DNA of 64,000 bases from Amphibiibacter pelophylacis (GTDB lineage: Bacteria > Pseudomonadota > Gammaproteobacteria > Burkholderiales > Burkholderiaceae_C), in contig NZ_JAWDIE010000010.1 in assembly GCF_037688875.1 (NCBI RefSeq), positions 1 through 64,000 on the forward strand, written 5' to 3'. The notes below the pieces were generated by a model. That model was not told where the DNA came from and did no database searches. It worked only from the letters and a program-made list of their open reading frames with translations. Shown here one piece after another: positions 7,952-16,908 of this stretch. Made by a program: the position numbers and the translations under genes. Position 1 is the stretch's first letter; each line of letters starts with the position of its first letter.

Positions 7952-9009
7952 AAGCCCAGCCAGGGGTGGTAGGCCCAGCCTTGGTCGTGATCGCGGACTT
8001 CGACCGGGGTGAATTTTTCGGCGCAGCGACGCAAACCCATGTCCTGGGCTTCGGCCTGCTCCTGCAGCAGGTCCAGAAGATCCTGCGGCCCCCAGTAGCT
8101 CATGCCAGGGGCAAGCACAAGATCGACCGGATGCAGCAGGCTGTCAGCCACGCACACATAAGGGTTACGCCCGCGCTGGTATTGAAGCCCCTCCTCGACA
8201 CGGTGCAGGACAAGGCGCTCGGGATCGGTTTCGTCGTCGGGCAGGAAGACCAGCGTCTGCGTGCGCTCGGTCTGGGCGCGAAATGGCTGGCAGCGCTGCA
8301 GGACGCCGTTCAGCGCCGCAGCCGGAAACTGCCAGCCTGTGGCGGCATTCAAGCCGGAAACGTCAAGGGCACGATCTGTTTTGGGCTGCAAGGCGTCCAC
8401 CATACGGGCCTGCTCCAGATCCACCAGCCGACGCCGCATCTGGCTCAGTTCCGGGGGTTGCGGCTGGATGCGGGGAACAGCCGTCAGCACCTCGTACTCA
8501 TGCGGCCGCAGCAGAGCGCCCAGACGGTTCGCCTCCAGGCGGAAACGGCACCGGGGATCATGGAGCGGGACGTCCGCCTCAAAACCCGGACGAATGAAAA
8601 TCGCTTTGCGTTCTTTTCCCGGCACTCCAGTCTGACGAAAATTCTTCAGGTTGGTGTCAAACACCAGCACGTTGGGGCTCTGGGGCTCGGCACCACGGTG
8701 GCGCTGCACACGCCCGGCCAGCTGGATCAGAGAGCGCATCGACGAAGGCTCCGCCACGGCCCAGCTGGCATCCCAATCTCTGCCCACTTCGCAGACCGGC
8801 GAAGCCAGCACCACAAAGAGATGATCCGCAGGGCCCGGGCCATCGAGCACGCTGCGGATCGTGGCGTGGCTGAACACGGCCTGTGGATCGCGGCGGTTGA
8901 ACACCGCATCCAGCTGATGTTCGATGGCGGAACGCTGCAGCAGCGGAAAGCGGGCGTGGTAAACGCACAGATGCAGCCGCGTGCCCTCAGGGACACCCAG
9001 CGCAAACAT
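7936..9009 (-). CDS. cas3: Cas2-3 C-terminal part, downstream of in-frame amber stop
   Basis: These 357 residues continue Cas3 in the same frame as the upstream part. They hold the second helicase lobe, including SPVCEVGRDWDASW and motif VI (LIQLAGRVQRHR, about 94-105), and the C-terminal domain. The ATG lies one codon after a TAG (9013-9015), in the context TAGGAGATG. Re-initiation is conceivable, but the GGAG is too close to the ATG for good ribosome binding. Without readthrough or re-initiation this half is not made. The full gene would encode about 1118 residues, normal for I-F Cas2-3. Confidence 0.9.
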   Translation of the reverse strand: MFALGVPEGTRLHLCVYHARFPLLQRSAIEHQLDAVFNRRDPQAVFSHATIRSVLDGPGPADHLFVVLASPVCEVGRDWDASWAVAEPSSMRSLIQLAGRVQRHRGAEPQSPNVLVFDTNLKNFRQTGVPGKERKAIFIRPGFEADVPLHDPRCRFRLEANRLGALLRPHEYEVLTAVPRIQPQPPELSQMRRRLVDLEQARMVDALQPKTDRALDVSGLNAATGWQFPAAALNGVLQRCQPFRAQTERTQTLVFLPDDETDPERLVLHRVEEGLQYQRGRNPYVCVADSLLHPVDLVLAPGMSYWGPQDLLDLLQEQAEAQDMGLRRCAEKFTPVEVRDHDQGWAYHPWLGFQPLA

Positions 9010-9012
9010 CTC

Positions 9013-11292
9013 CTATGCCGAATTGAAAATATCGTCCACATGTGCCATGCGCACCAGGCCCCAGCTGACCCGCTTGCCGCTGACCGGATCCACCTCAGCA
9101 TGGCTCGCATGCAGGCGCAGGCAGGCCTCGCGCAGCGGCTGGGCGAATTCGCGGGCGATGTCCCGGGTATCCCGGGCACTGATCTGCAAAGGGAGCAGTT
9201 CGGCCCGGCGCAGGGGTGGCGCCTGGGTCAGCTTCGCTGCGCGCTGGGCCATAAACTGCGCATGCTGCCCGGCGAAATCCACCGCATGAGCGCAATCGGC
9301 GCGCAAAAGGCCAAACTCGTCCACCCACAGACAGGGCAGCTCCGGGGCGGTCGATGCGTCAGCCTGCGCCCCCCGGTTGCGCCGGTACTGACTTCGCCCT
9401 GCACGGTAGGCCGCAAACATGCCTTCGACCAGCGCCGGGGGCAAGGTCGCTGAAGACAGGATGATCCGCGTCCCCAGCAGCCCCGCCCAGTGCACCAGGC
9501 GGGTCAGTGCGGGCAGGTCGGCCAGGTCGTAGTCGTCCAGTTCGTCCAGCACCAGATCCCCGCTGAGCAGGCGCAGCATCGGGGCAATCTGCCGCCCTGC
9601 GCGCAGACTCTCAGTGGCCGGGACCAGATGATCCACCGTACACACCAGCAAAGGCGCCAGCAGCAGGCGCTGGATGTCCGTGTCGGCCAGCGCCCGGGAC
9701 AGCAGGGGATGGCGCCGGACATCCCCTTCAAAGACGATGTGGCTGTCTTCCTCGATGAGCTCTTGCGAGGAAGCCGAGCCGGTTGCCTCGCTTTGCGCTT
9801 CGTAATATTCAAACAGGGTCCGGCTGGCTGAGCCGCCGACCAGAATGGCCAGGTCTTCGTCTCCAAGATGCAGATCGTTGCGGTAGCTGCGCCCGGTCTG
9901 CACAGTCAGTGTGCGCAAGCCCAGGGCATAGGCCGCACGCAGCCCGCGCTGCGGATCCGCCAGCGCATAAAGCATGCGGGCATTGGCCAGCGTCTTGCCA
10001 CAGCCGGTCGATGCCATGTTGATGATGAAGGCTCCATGCTGCCGGGCCACGGCGCGCATAGAGACCGCCGCATCGGTGGCCTTGTCCTGCCAGGCGAAGC
10101 GCCCGGGTCCGCTGCGCTGGCGCAGACCCCGGTGCTGGGCCAGTGCGGGCAGTTCACTGGCGAAGCTGGGCAAGGCATGGGCAATGCGGCTGGCGCCCTG
10201 AGCCACGCCCAGCAGATGCTCGTCCAAGGCCTGCTTCAGGACCCCTTGTGCGTCGGTGTTCGCATAGAGCCGGGTCCGGCCGTCTCCGGCAACACGCCAG
10301 GGAGAATCCGCGGCAAGACCCGAATAGTGGTGGTCCACCAGCATCAGGCTCAGACGGGCCAGGTGCATGACATACGGATTGTCCAGCCAGCCCTCCGCGC
10401 GGCGTTCGCGCAAAACCAGCAGCTTGCGCGCCACCCGCGCGGCCTCTTTTCGCCAGGAGGCTTCCGCCACCGGCAGGGGCCCCTGAACCGTCCAGTACGG
10501 ACGACAATCATCCGCACACTCGGCGGCAGATCGGGCTTCGTTCCAGCGGTGATCAACCTGCTCCAGAGGTTTCTCCAGCCAGACGGGGCTGAATGGCGCC
10601 GACTTGTCTCTCGGCGGCGTGGGCAGCCGGTGATGCGACACCACCAGCCAGCCCACGGCAGCCGCCAGCGGGGGGAGACGGCTCAAGGGCCGCTGGTCTT
10701 CGATGGACAGCGTATCCAGTCCGTCGCGGCACAGGCCGGACTGCCAGCGCGATTCGTCCGCCTCTGTGGCATCGGCCAGCCGGGTCAGCCAGTCCACATC
10801 ATCCCCAGGGCCGACAAAGGCCTGAAAAAAGCGCAGGGAAGCCCATTCGTGGCGGATCAGGTTGCGCTCGTGGCGCTGACCGCGCAGCCGCTCCTGGAAG
10901 GCGACTGTGGCCTTGCCCAGATCGTGCAGCAGACCAGCCAGCTGCGCCAGCAGGCGGATGTCCTCCCCCGTATACCAATCATTCTCATCCGCGCCGCGCA
11001 GCACATTCCGGGCTGTCGTATGGGTCGGTACCGCCCCCTGATCGCTGAAGCGGCTGCGGTCGCCCACCCGCCACAACAGTTCGCTGTGATCAAGGCCCCT
11101 AATCCAGTGACACGCCACCGCCGTGTTTTTGCGGGCCGTTTTACGCAGCAGCCTGCGCAGGGTGTCGAGCCCATCCTGGGTGATGGCGGTCTGCCAGGTC
11201 CGGTCTCCGCGCCGCTCGGCAAACTGGTCCAGGATGCGGCGGGTTTCGGTCAGGGCACGTTTGTCGCACTGGGAAATGATCAGGACATTCAT
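9013..11292 (-). CDS. cas3: Cas2-3 N-terminal part (Cas2, HD nuclease and first helicase lobe), ended by amber codon
   Basis: These 759 residues hold the I-F fusion of Cas2 and Cas3. The N-terminal Cas2-like domain (about 1-95) partners Cas1 in spacer acquisition. The HD nuclease shows H123-D124 in LLHDLGKA. The helicase shows motif I (STGCGKT), motif II (VLDELDDYD) and motif III (SSATLP). It ends at a TAG within HVDDIFNSA, where the family continues without a break; a C-to-T change from CAG would explain it. The product would lack helicase motifs V-VI, so target degradation is probably lost unless the halves assemble. The ATG follows the cas1 stop by three bases. Confidence 0.93.
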   Translation of the reverse strand: MNVLIISQCDKRALTETRRILDQFAERRGDRTWQTAITQDGLDTLRRLLRKTARKNTAVACHWIRGLDHSELLWRVGDRSRFSDQGAVPTHTTARNVLRGADENDWYTGEDIRLLAQLAGLLHDLGKATVAFQERLRGQRHERNLIRHEWASLRFFQAFVGPGDDVDWLTRLADATEADESRWQSGLCRDGLDTLSIEDQRPLSRLPPLAAAVGWLVVSHHRLPTPPRDKSAPFSPVWLEKPLEQVDHRWNEARSAAECADDCRPYWTVQGPLPVAEASWRKEAARVARKLLVLRERRAEGWLDNPYVMHLARLSLMLVDHHYSGLAADSPWRVAGDGRTRLYANTDAQGVLKQALDEHLLGVAQGASRIAHALPSFASELPALAQHRGLRQRSGPGRFAWQDKATDAAVSMRAVARQHGAFIINMASTGCGKTLANARMLYALADPQRGLRAAYALGLRTLTVQTGRSYRNDLHLGDEDLAILVGGSASRTLFEYYEAQSEATGSASSQELIEEDSHIVFEGDVRRHPLLSRALADTDIQRLLLAPLLVCTVDHLVPATESLRAGRQIAPMLRLLSGDLVLDELDDYDLADLPALTRLVHWAGLLGTRIILSSATLPPALVEGMFAAYRAGRSQYRRNRGAQADASTAPELPCLWVDEFGLLRADCAHAVDFAGQHAQFMAQRAAKLTQAPPLRRAELLPLQISARDTRDIAREFAQPLREACLRLHASHAEVDPVSGKRVSWGLVRMAHVDDIFNSA

Positions 11293-11295
11293 CGG

Positions 11296-12285
11296 TCACC
11301 CCGGCTGCGTCGGAACCATCCTGCTGACGGTCGCCGCCGTGAGCTTGACGGTATCGATCATGAAATCCAGCGCCTCGGTGCGCGTCAGGTTCTCGATGCA
11401 GGCCTGACGGAACTCCTGCTCGCTGTGGCCTTTGGCCGCCGACAGAAAAGCCTGCGGCAGGATGATGGCGTCCTTGACCAGATCCGCAATGTCGAACACC
11501 AACCCGCCCCGGCGCGTCTTGCCATGCAGCACGGCCAACGCATGAGGCAGACCCAGCACCCAGGCCGCCGTGGCGCCCAGCCCGTAAGCCAGGTAATTGC
11601 CATGGTCCAGAAACTGGTTGGCGGCGTCGTGGCTCTCGCCGCGCTTGGCGCGGGTGAATTCGCCATAGCGGCTCGCCTGGCTGGCCAGGCGGTAGAGCTG
11701 ACGCGTCAGGCGGCCCTCCTCGGTCAGCAGCGCAGTGACATCTGCAGCGGCGGCAATCGCCGACTGGCTGGCCTGAATCAGCGCTGCCAGTTCATCACCC
11801 GGAACGTCAAAGCCCTGATCCTTCAGCCGCCTGCTGCAGGTACAGTGGCTGCCCAGGCGGTCCAGCCGGGCCAGCTGGAAGCTGCGCGCCGCCGCCAGTC
11901 TCAGATTGTCGTGGAACCAAAAGCGCACCCACTGCTGCAGGTATTCGGTGGGGCGGTATTCGCTCTGTCCGGGCAGCCAGGCGACCTCCAGGCACTGCTC
12001 GGTGCCGGCAAACAGCGGTGTCCCGCCGCCGCCACAAAAGCCCAGCATCACGCCCGCGCGGGCCAGTTCGCGCACGGCCGCCTGCGTGATCGACGTGCCG
12101 GTGCCCAGCATCACCGTCGTGGTGTTGGCAATGGGGATGTTCCAGTAGAGCGACTCTTTGCCGCGCTCCGTCACGTATTCGACCCGGCCCCCGTTGACGA
12201 GCACGCGGCAGTGCTCCAGGTAGTACATGTTGGCACGCCGGGAGTGCAGGATGGTTTTGAGATCCCCCGAACCGATCGATTCCAT
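11296..12285 (-). CDS. cas1: Cas1 integrase, type I-F
   Basis: This 329-residue Cas1 integrates new spacers together with the Cas2 domain of Cas2-3. The start MESIGSGDLKTILHSRRANMYYLEHC is typical of I-F Cas1. Metal-binding residues are a Glu in LTEEGRLTRQLYRLAS (about 187), a His in PHALAVLHGKT and an Asp in VFDIADLVKD. The gene is intact. It begins only 47 bp after the stop of the efflux outer-membrane gene on the same strand, with no terminator seen, so read-through from the efflux operon is possible. Confidence 0.97.
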   Translation of the reverse strand: MESIGSGDLKTILHSRRANMYYLEHCRVLVNGGRVEYVTERGKESLYWNIPIANTTTVMLGTGTSITQAAVRELARAGVMLGFCGGGGTPLFAGTEQCLEVAWLPGQSEYRPTEYLQQWVRFWFHDNLRLAAARSFQLARLDRLGSHCTCSRRLKDQGFDVPGDELAALIQASQSAIAAAADVTALLTEEGRLTRQLYRLASQASRYGEFTRAKRGESHDAANQFLDHGNYLAYGLGATAAWVLGLPHALAVLHGKTRRGGLVFDIADLVKDAIILPQAFLSAAKGHSEQEFRQACIENLTRTEALDFMIDTVKLTAATVSRMVPTQPG

Positions 12286-12333
12286 GACCGCCCCCCCGCG
12301 CTGTTGCGATCAGCTCATCTTAGCGCCTCCGCC

Positions 12334-13746
12334 TCAGCGCACCCCGCCCCCCAGCACGCGGTACAGCGTGATGCGCGCCTGCTGCTGCGCCAGGCGTGTG
12401 GTGATGATGGCCTGCTGGGCGCTGGACAGGCTGCGCTGGGCGTCGAGCAGTTCCAGGAAGCTGGTCACGCCCGCGTTGTAGCGCAGTTGCGCCAGGCGCA
12501 GCTGCGCCTGGCTGGTGGCCAGAAGCTGCTGCTGGCGCTGGGCCTGTTCCTGCAGGCTGGTGTCGGTGGTGAGCGCGTCGCTGACTTCGCGGAAGGCCGT
12601 CTGGATGGCCTTGTCGTACTGCGTCACGGCGGCGTTGCGCGCCACCTGCTGCGATTTGAGCGCGATGTCGCGCTGGCCGCCGTCAAAAATCGCCACGGCC
12701 AGCTTGGGCACAAAGGCCCAGACCCAGCCCACGGGGTCGAACAGATCGCGCAACGAGGTGCTGGCGCTGCCGGCCGTCGCGGTCAGGCTGATCGAGGGAA
12801 AGAAGCTCGCGCGGGCCGCCGCAATATTGGCGTCAGCCGCCCGCAGCTGGGCTTCGGCCTGCGCAATATCCGGGCGCTGCAGCAGCACGCTGGACGGCAG
12901 ACCGGGCTTCAGCGGCGCCAGCAGCGCGGTTTTCTGGCTGGCCGGGTCGGCCGCGGCGCGCGCGGCCGATTCGGGCAGATCGCGGCCCAACACCAGGCGC
13001 AGCGCGCTGCGATCCAGCCGCACGGCGCGTTCCTGCTGCGTCACGGAGAGCTGGGCGCTGGTCACCAGGCTCTGCGCCTGCTGCACGTCCACGTCCGAGA
13101 CCACACCCTGTTTCAGCTTGAGCTGCGTCAGCCGCAGCGTGTCCTGGCGGGATTTCACCGTGTCGCGCGCCAGACGCAGCAGCGCTTCGTCGGACTGCAG
13201 CGCGGTCCAGGACTGCGCCACCGTGGCGATCAGGCTGATGCGTGCGGTGCGGGCGGCCTGCGTGGTCGCCAGGAGCTGGGCGCTGGCGGCCTGGGTCTGG
13301 TTGGCCAGGCGGCCGAACAGGTCGACTTCGTAAGCGGCCGATACCCCCAGCGACGCGCCCGTGGGCGTGCCCAGGTTGTTGCTGCTGGATTGCGCCACCG
13401 ACGCACTGCCCGACAGCGTGGGCATTTGGGCCACGCGGCTGCTGGCCAGGCTGAGCTGGGCCTGCTGCACGTTCTGCAGGGCGGCGCGCAGGTCGGTGTT
13501 GTGCGCCAGCGCGGTATCGATCAGCGTGCGCAGCATGGGATCCTGAAAATAATCGCGCCAGGGGATGTCGCTGGCCTGCTGCTGTGCGCCGCTGCCATCG
13601 CTGGCGGCTGCGGCATCGACCCACTGCGCGGGCGGTGGGCTGGGCTGATCCTGCGCCACGGGGGGCAGGCCGGTGCTGGCACAACCGGCCAGCAGAACCA
13701 CTGAAGCGGCGGCCAGCGCCAGGGGGGAGTAACGACGGGCGCTCAT
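12334..13746 (-). CDS. RND efflux outer-membrane factor lipoprotein (NodT/OprM family)
   Basis: This 470-residue protein is an outer-membrane channel of a tripartite efflux pump. A signal peptide ends in the lipobox LLAGC (Cys22). The two-fold repeated coiled-coil and TolC-type hairpin pattern is present, with the usual LLQRPDIAQAEAQLRAADANIAAARASFFPSISL block at about 310-340 and ITLYRVLGGG at the C terminus. Its ATG overlaps the RND transporter stop by one base (TGATG). It is the last gene of the efflux operon and is directly followed by cas1. Confidence 0.93.
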   Translation of the reverse strand: MSARRYSPLALAAASVVLLAGCASTGLPPVAQDQPSPPPAQWVDAAAASDGSGAQQQASDIPWRDYFQDPMLRTLIDTALAHNTDLRAALQNVQQAQLSLASSRVAQMPTLSGSASVAQSSSNNLGTPTGASLGVSAAYEVDLFGRLANQTQAASAQLLATTQAARTARISLIATVAQSWTALQSDEALLRLARDTVKSRQDTLRLTQLKLKQGVVSDVDVQQAQSLVTSAQLSVTQQERAVRLDRSALRLVLGRDLPESAARAAADPASQKTALLAPLKPGLPSSVLLQRPDIAQAEAQLRAADANIAAARASFFPSISLTATAGSASTSLRDLFDPVGWVWAFVPKLAVAIFDGGQRDIALKSQQVARNAAVTQYDKAIQTAFREVSDALTTDTSLQEQAQRQQQLLATSQAQLRLAQLRYNAGVTSFLELLDAQRSLSSAQQAIITTRLAQQQARITLYRVLGGGVR

Positions 13747-16700
13747 CAGCGCACCTCCAGACTGTGTTCTTCGTCGCGCAGATTCTGCTGATAGCGGCTG
13801 TCGCCAAACAGCTTGCGCACCACGATGAAGAGAACGGGAACAAAGAGAACCGCCAGCACCGTGCCGGTGATCATGCCGCCCAGCACGCCGGTGCCGATCG
13901 AGCGCTGGCTGGCCGCGCCCGCGCCGCTGGCAACGAACAGCGGGACCACGCCCAGCGTGAAGGCCATCGAGGTCATCAGGATGGGGCGGAAGCGCAGCTT
14001 GGCCGCCTGCAGCGCCGAATCAAACAGGCTGTGTCCGGCCTCCTGCTGCTCTTTGGCGAACTCGACGATCAGGATGGCGTTCTTGGCGGACAGGCCAATG
14101 ATGGTCACCAGGCCGATCTGGAAGTAGATGTCGGCGCTGTAACCGCGCAGCACGGTGGCGATGATGACGCCGATCAGGCCCAGCGGCACCGCCAGGATGA
14201 CGGCCAGCGGGATGCTCCAGCTCTCGTACAGCGCAGCCAGGCACAGCAGCACGGCCACGACGGCGAAGGCGTAGAGCCACACGGCCTGCGATCCGGCCAG
14301 AAGCTCTTCGCGGGACTGGCCCGTCCACTCGTAGCCAAAGCCCTGGGGCAGCTGTCCGGCCAGACGCTGCATTTCGGCAATCGCCTGCCCCGAGCTGTAA
14401 CCCGGCGCGGGGCTGCCGCTCAGGCCCATCGACGAATAGCCGTTGTAGCGCGTGGTCTGCACCGGCCCTGTCCCCCAGCGCACGGTGGCGAAGCTGGACA
14501 GCGGCACCGCCTGGCCGGTGCTGCTGAGCACCGTCAGTTTCAGCAGATCGTCCGGCTGCATGCGCGCCGGGCTGTCGGCCTGGACCATCACGCGCAGAAG
14601 GCGCCCCTGGCTGGGGAAGTCGTTGGCGTAGCTGGAGCCCATCTGCGTGCCCAGTTCGGCGGCGATGGCGCTGAAATCCACGCCCTGCGCCTGCGCCTTG
14701 GCACGGTCGATATCGATCTGCAGCTGGGGCGCATCTTCCAGGCCATCCGGACGCACCTGGGCCAGCACCTTGCTCTGGGCCGCCAGGCCCAACAGCTGGT
14801 TGCGCGCCGCCAGCAGCGCCGCGTGGCCCTGGCCCGAGCGGTCCTGCAGCTGGAAGGAGAAGCCCGACGCATTGCCCAGCTCCGGAATTGGCGGCGGGTT
14901 GACCGGGTAGATGATGGCATCCTTGATCTGGCCCAGCGCCCCGAAGGCGCGGCCCGCCAGGCCCTGCGCGTCCTGGCCGGGGCCGGTGCGCTCTTTCCAG
15001 TCCTTGAGCGAAACAAAGGCCAGCGCCGCGTTCTGCCCCTGGCCGGAGAAGCTGAAGCCCAGCACGCCGACCATGCTCTTCACCTCGGGCTGCTTGAGCA
15101 TGAAGCCCTCGACCTGCTTCATCACCTCCAGCGTGCGCTGCTGCGTGGCGCCCGGGGGCAGCTGCACGTTGACGATCAGGCTGCCCTGGTCTTCGCTGGG
15201 CAGGAAGGACGACGGCAGGCGCGTGTACAGCCAGCCGGCCACGGCCGCGATCAGCAGGTAGACGATGAGCATGCGCCCACCGCGCGTCAGCATCCGCGCC
15301 ATGCCGTTGCCGTAGCGCGTGGCCAGCGCGTCAAAAGCGCGGTTGAACCAGCCAAACAGGCCGCGCTTGTTCTCGTGGTGCTCCAGATCGACGGGCTTGA
15401 GCAGCGTCGCGCACAGCGCGGGCGTCAGCGTCAGCGCCAGGAAGGCCGAGAACAGGATGGACGACAGCATCACCGCCGCAAACTGGCGGTAGATGTTGCC
15501 CACCGAGCCGCTGAAAAACACCAGCGGCATGAACACCGACATCAGCACCACCGTCACGCCAATGATGGCGCCGGAGATCTGCGCCATGCCCTTGCGCGCG
15601 GCGGCCCAGGGGCTGAGCTGCTCCTCGCGCATCAGGCGCTCGACGTTTTCAACGACCACAATCGCGTCATCGACCACGATGCCCACGACCAGCACCATGC
15701 CAAACAGCGTCAGCACGTTGATCGACATGCCCAGCGCCAGCAGCGCCCCGGCCGAACCCAGCAGCGCGATGGGCACCACAATGGTCGGGATGATGGTGTA
15801 GCGGATGTTCTGCAGAAACAGCAGCATCACCAGGAAAACCAGCACCACGGCCTCGACCAGGGTTTCGGCGACCTGCCTGATCGAGATCTTGACGAAGCCC
15901 GACGCGTCATAAGGAATGCTGTAGCTGACCCCGGCCGGGAAAAACTTCGACAGCTCGGTCAGCTTGGCGTGGATGGCGTTGGACGCCGCCACCGCGTTGC
16001 CCGAGGGCGACAGCTGGATGCCGATGCCCACGGCGGGCGTGCCGTTGGCGCGCGCCTGGGTGGAATAGCTCTCCAGCCCGCGCTCGATGCGTGCCACGTC
16101 GCGCAGATAGACCGCGCCGCCCGTCGTGGCCGGACGCAGCACAATGGCGCCGAACTGCTCGGGCGTTGACATCTGCCCGCTGACCGTCACCGAGGCCGAA
16201 ATCGCCTGCGTGGCCAGGTTGGGCAGATCGCCGATCGAGCCGGCCGCCACCTGCACGTTCTGGCTGCGCACCGCCGCCAGCACCTGCGCCGCCGACAGGT
16301 TGAAGCTGCGCAGCTTTTCAGGATCCAGCCAGATGCGCATGGCGCTTTGCGCGCCAAACACCTGCGCCTGGCCGATGCCATCAATGCGCTGCAGCTCGGG
16401 CACGACGCTGAGGTTGGCGTAATCGCCCAGCTCGTTGATCGGCAGGCTGGTGCTGGTCAGCGCCACGAACATCAGGAAGTTGCTGTTGCTGCGGCGCACG
16501 TCCACGCCCTGCTGCGTCACCACAGAGGGCAGGCGCGAACTGGCGCGCGACAGGCGGTTCTGCACCTCGACCTGCGCCAGATCGGCGTCGGTGCCCGGTT
16601 CAAAGCTGACCGAGATGCTGCCGCTGCCGTTGGCCTGCGCCGAGGAGCTCATATAAGCCATGCCCGGCGTGCCGTTGAGCTGGGTTTCGATGACGCTGAT

Positions 16701-16883
16701 CACGCTCGATTCCAGCACCGTGGCCGAAGCGCCGGGGTAGCTGAAGGAAATCTGCACCTGCGGCGGTGCCACGGAGGGGTACTGGTTGACGGGCAGGCGC
16801 GTCAGCGCCAGGGCCCCCAGCAGGATGATGAACAGCGCGATCACCCAGGCAAAAATGGGGCGGCGAATGAAAAATGTCGACAT
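13746..16883 (-). CDS. RND multidrug efflux transporter, HAE1 family (AcrB/MexB-like)
   Basis: This 1045-residue inner-membrane proton/drug antiporter belongs to the AcrB family. The start at 16883 gives the classic MSTFFIRRPIFAWVIAL; an earlier in-frame start would add 25 unrelated residues. The proton-relay Asp pair lies in GIVVDDAIVVVENVER (about 405-415). Twelve transmembrane segments and two large periplasmic loops are expected, and the length is complete. AAGGAAG precedes the ATG. It lies between the membrane fusion protein and the outer-membrane channel. Confidence 0.96.
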   Translation of the reverse strand: MSTFFIRRPIFAWVIALFIILLGALALTRLPVNQYPSVAPPQVQISFSYPGASATVLESSVISVIETQLNGTPGMAYMSSSAQANGSGSISVSFEPGTDADLAQVEVQNRLSRASSRLPSVVTQQGVDVRRSNSNFLMFVALTSTSLPINELGDYANLSVVPELQRIDGIGQAQVFGAQSAMRIWLDPEKLRSFNLSAAQVLAAVRSQNVQVAAGSIGDLPNLATQAISASVTVSGQMSTPEQFGAIVLRPATTGGAVYLRDVARIERGLESYSTQARANGTPAVGIGIQLSPSGNAVAASNAIHAKLTELSKFFPAGVSYSIPYDASGFVKISIRQVAETLVEAVVLVFLVMLLFLQNIRYTIIPTIVVPIALLGSAGALLALGMSINVLTLFGMVLVVGIVVDDAIVVVENVERLMREEQLSPWAAARKGMAQISGAIIGVTVVLMSVFMPLVFFSGSVGNIYRQFAAVMLSSILFSAFLALTLTPALCATLLKPVDLEHHENKRGLFGWFNRAFDALATRYGNGMARMLTRGGRMLIVYLLIAAVAGWLYTRLPSSFLPSEDQGSLIVNVQLPPGATQQRTLEVMKQVEGFMLKQPEVKSMVGVLGFSFSGQGQNAALAFVSLKDWKERTGPGQDAQGLAGRAFGALGQIKDAIIYPVNPPPIPELGNASGFSFQLQDRSGQGHAALLAARNQLLGLAAQSKVLAQVRPDGLEDAPQLQIDIDRAKAQAQGVDFSAIAAELGTQMGSSYANDFPSQGRLLRVMVQADSPARMQPDDLLKLTVLSSTGQAVPLSSFATVRWGTGPVQTTRYNGYSSMGLSGSPAPGYSSGQAIAEMQRLAGQLPQGFGYEWTGQSREELLAGSQAVWLYAFAVVAVLLCLAALYESWSIPLAVILAVPLGLIGVIIATVLRGYSADIYFQIGLVTIIGLSAKNAILIVEFAKEQQEAGHSLFDSALQAAKLRFRPILMTSMAFTLGVVPLFVASGAGAASQRSIGTGVLGGMITGTVLAVLFVPVLFIVVRKLFGDSRYQQNLRDEEHSLEVR

Positions 16884-16908
16884 AAGGGCTTCCTTGGCGT
16901 CCTGGATT

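Noticed and set aside
9868..13704. A 1278-residue open frame antisense to cas3, cas1 and the outer-membrane gene
   Set aside because: It is a mirror of G/C-rich third positions in the minus-strand genes, with low-complexity composition and no family features.
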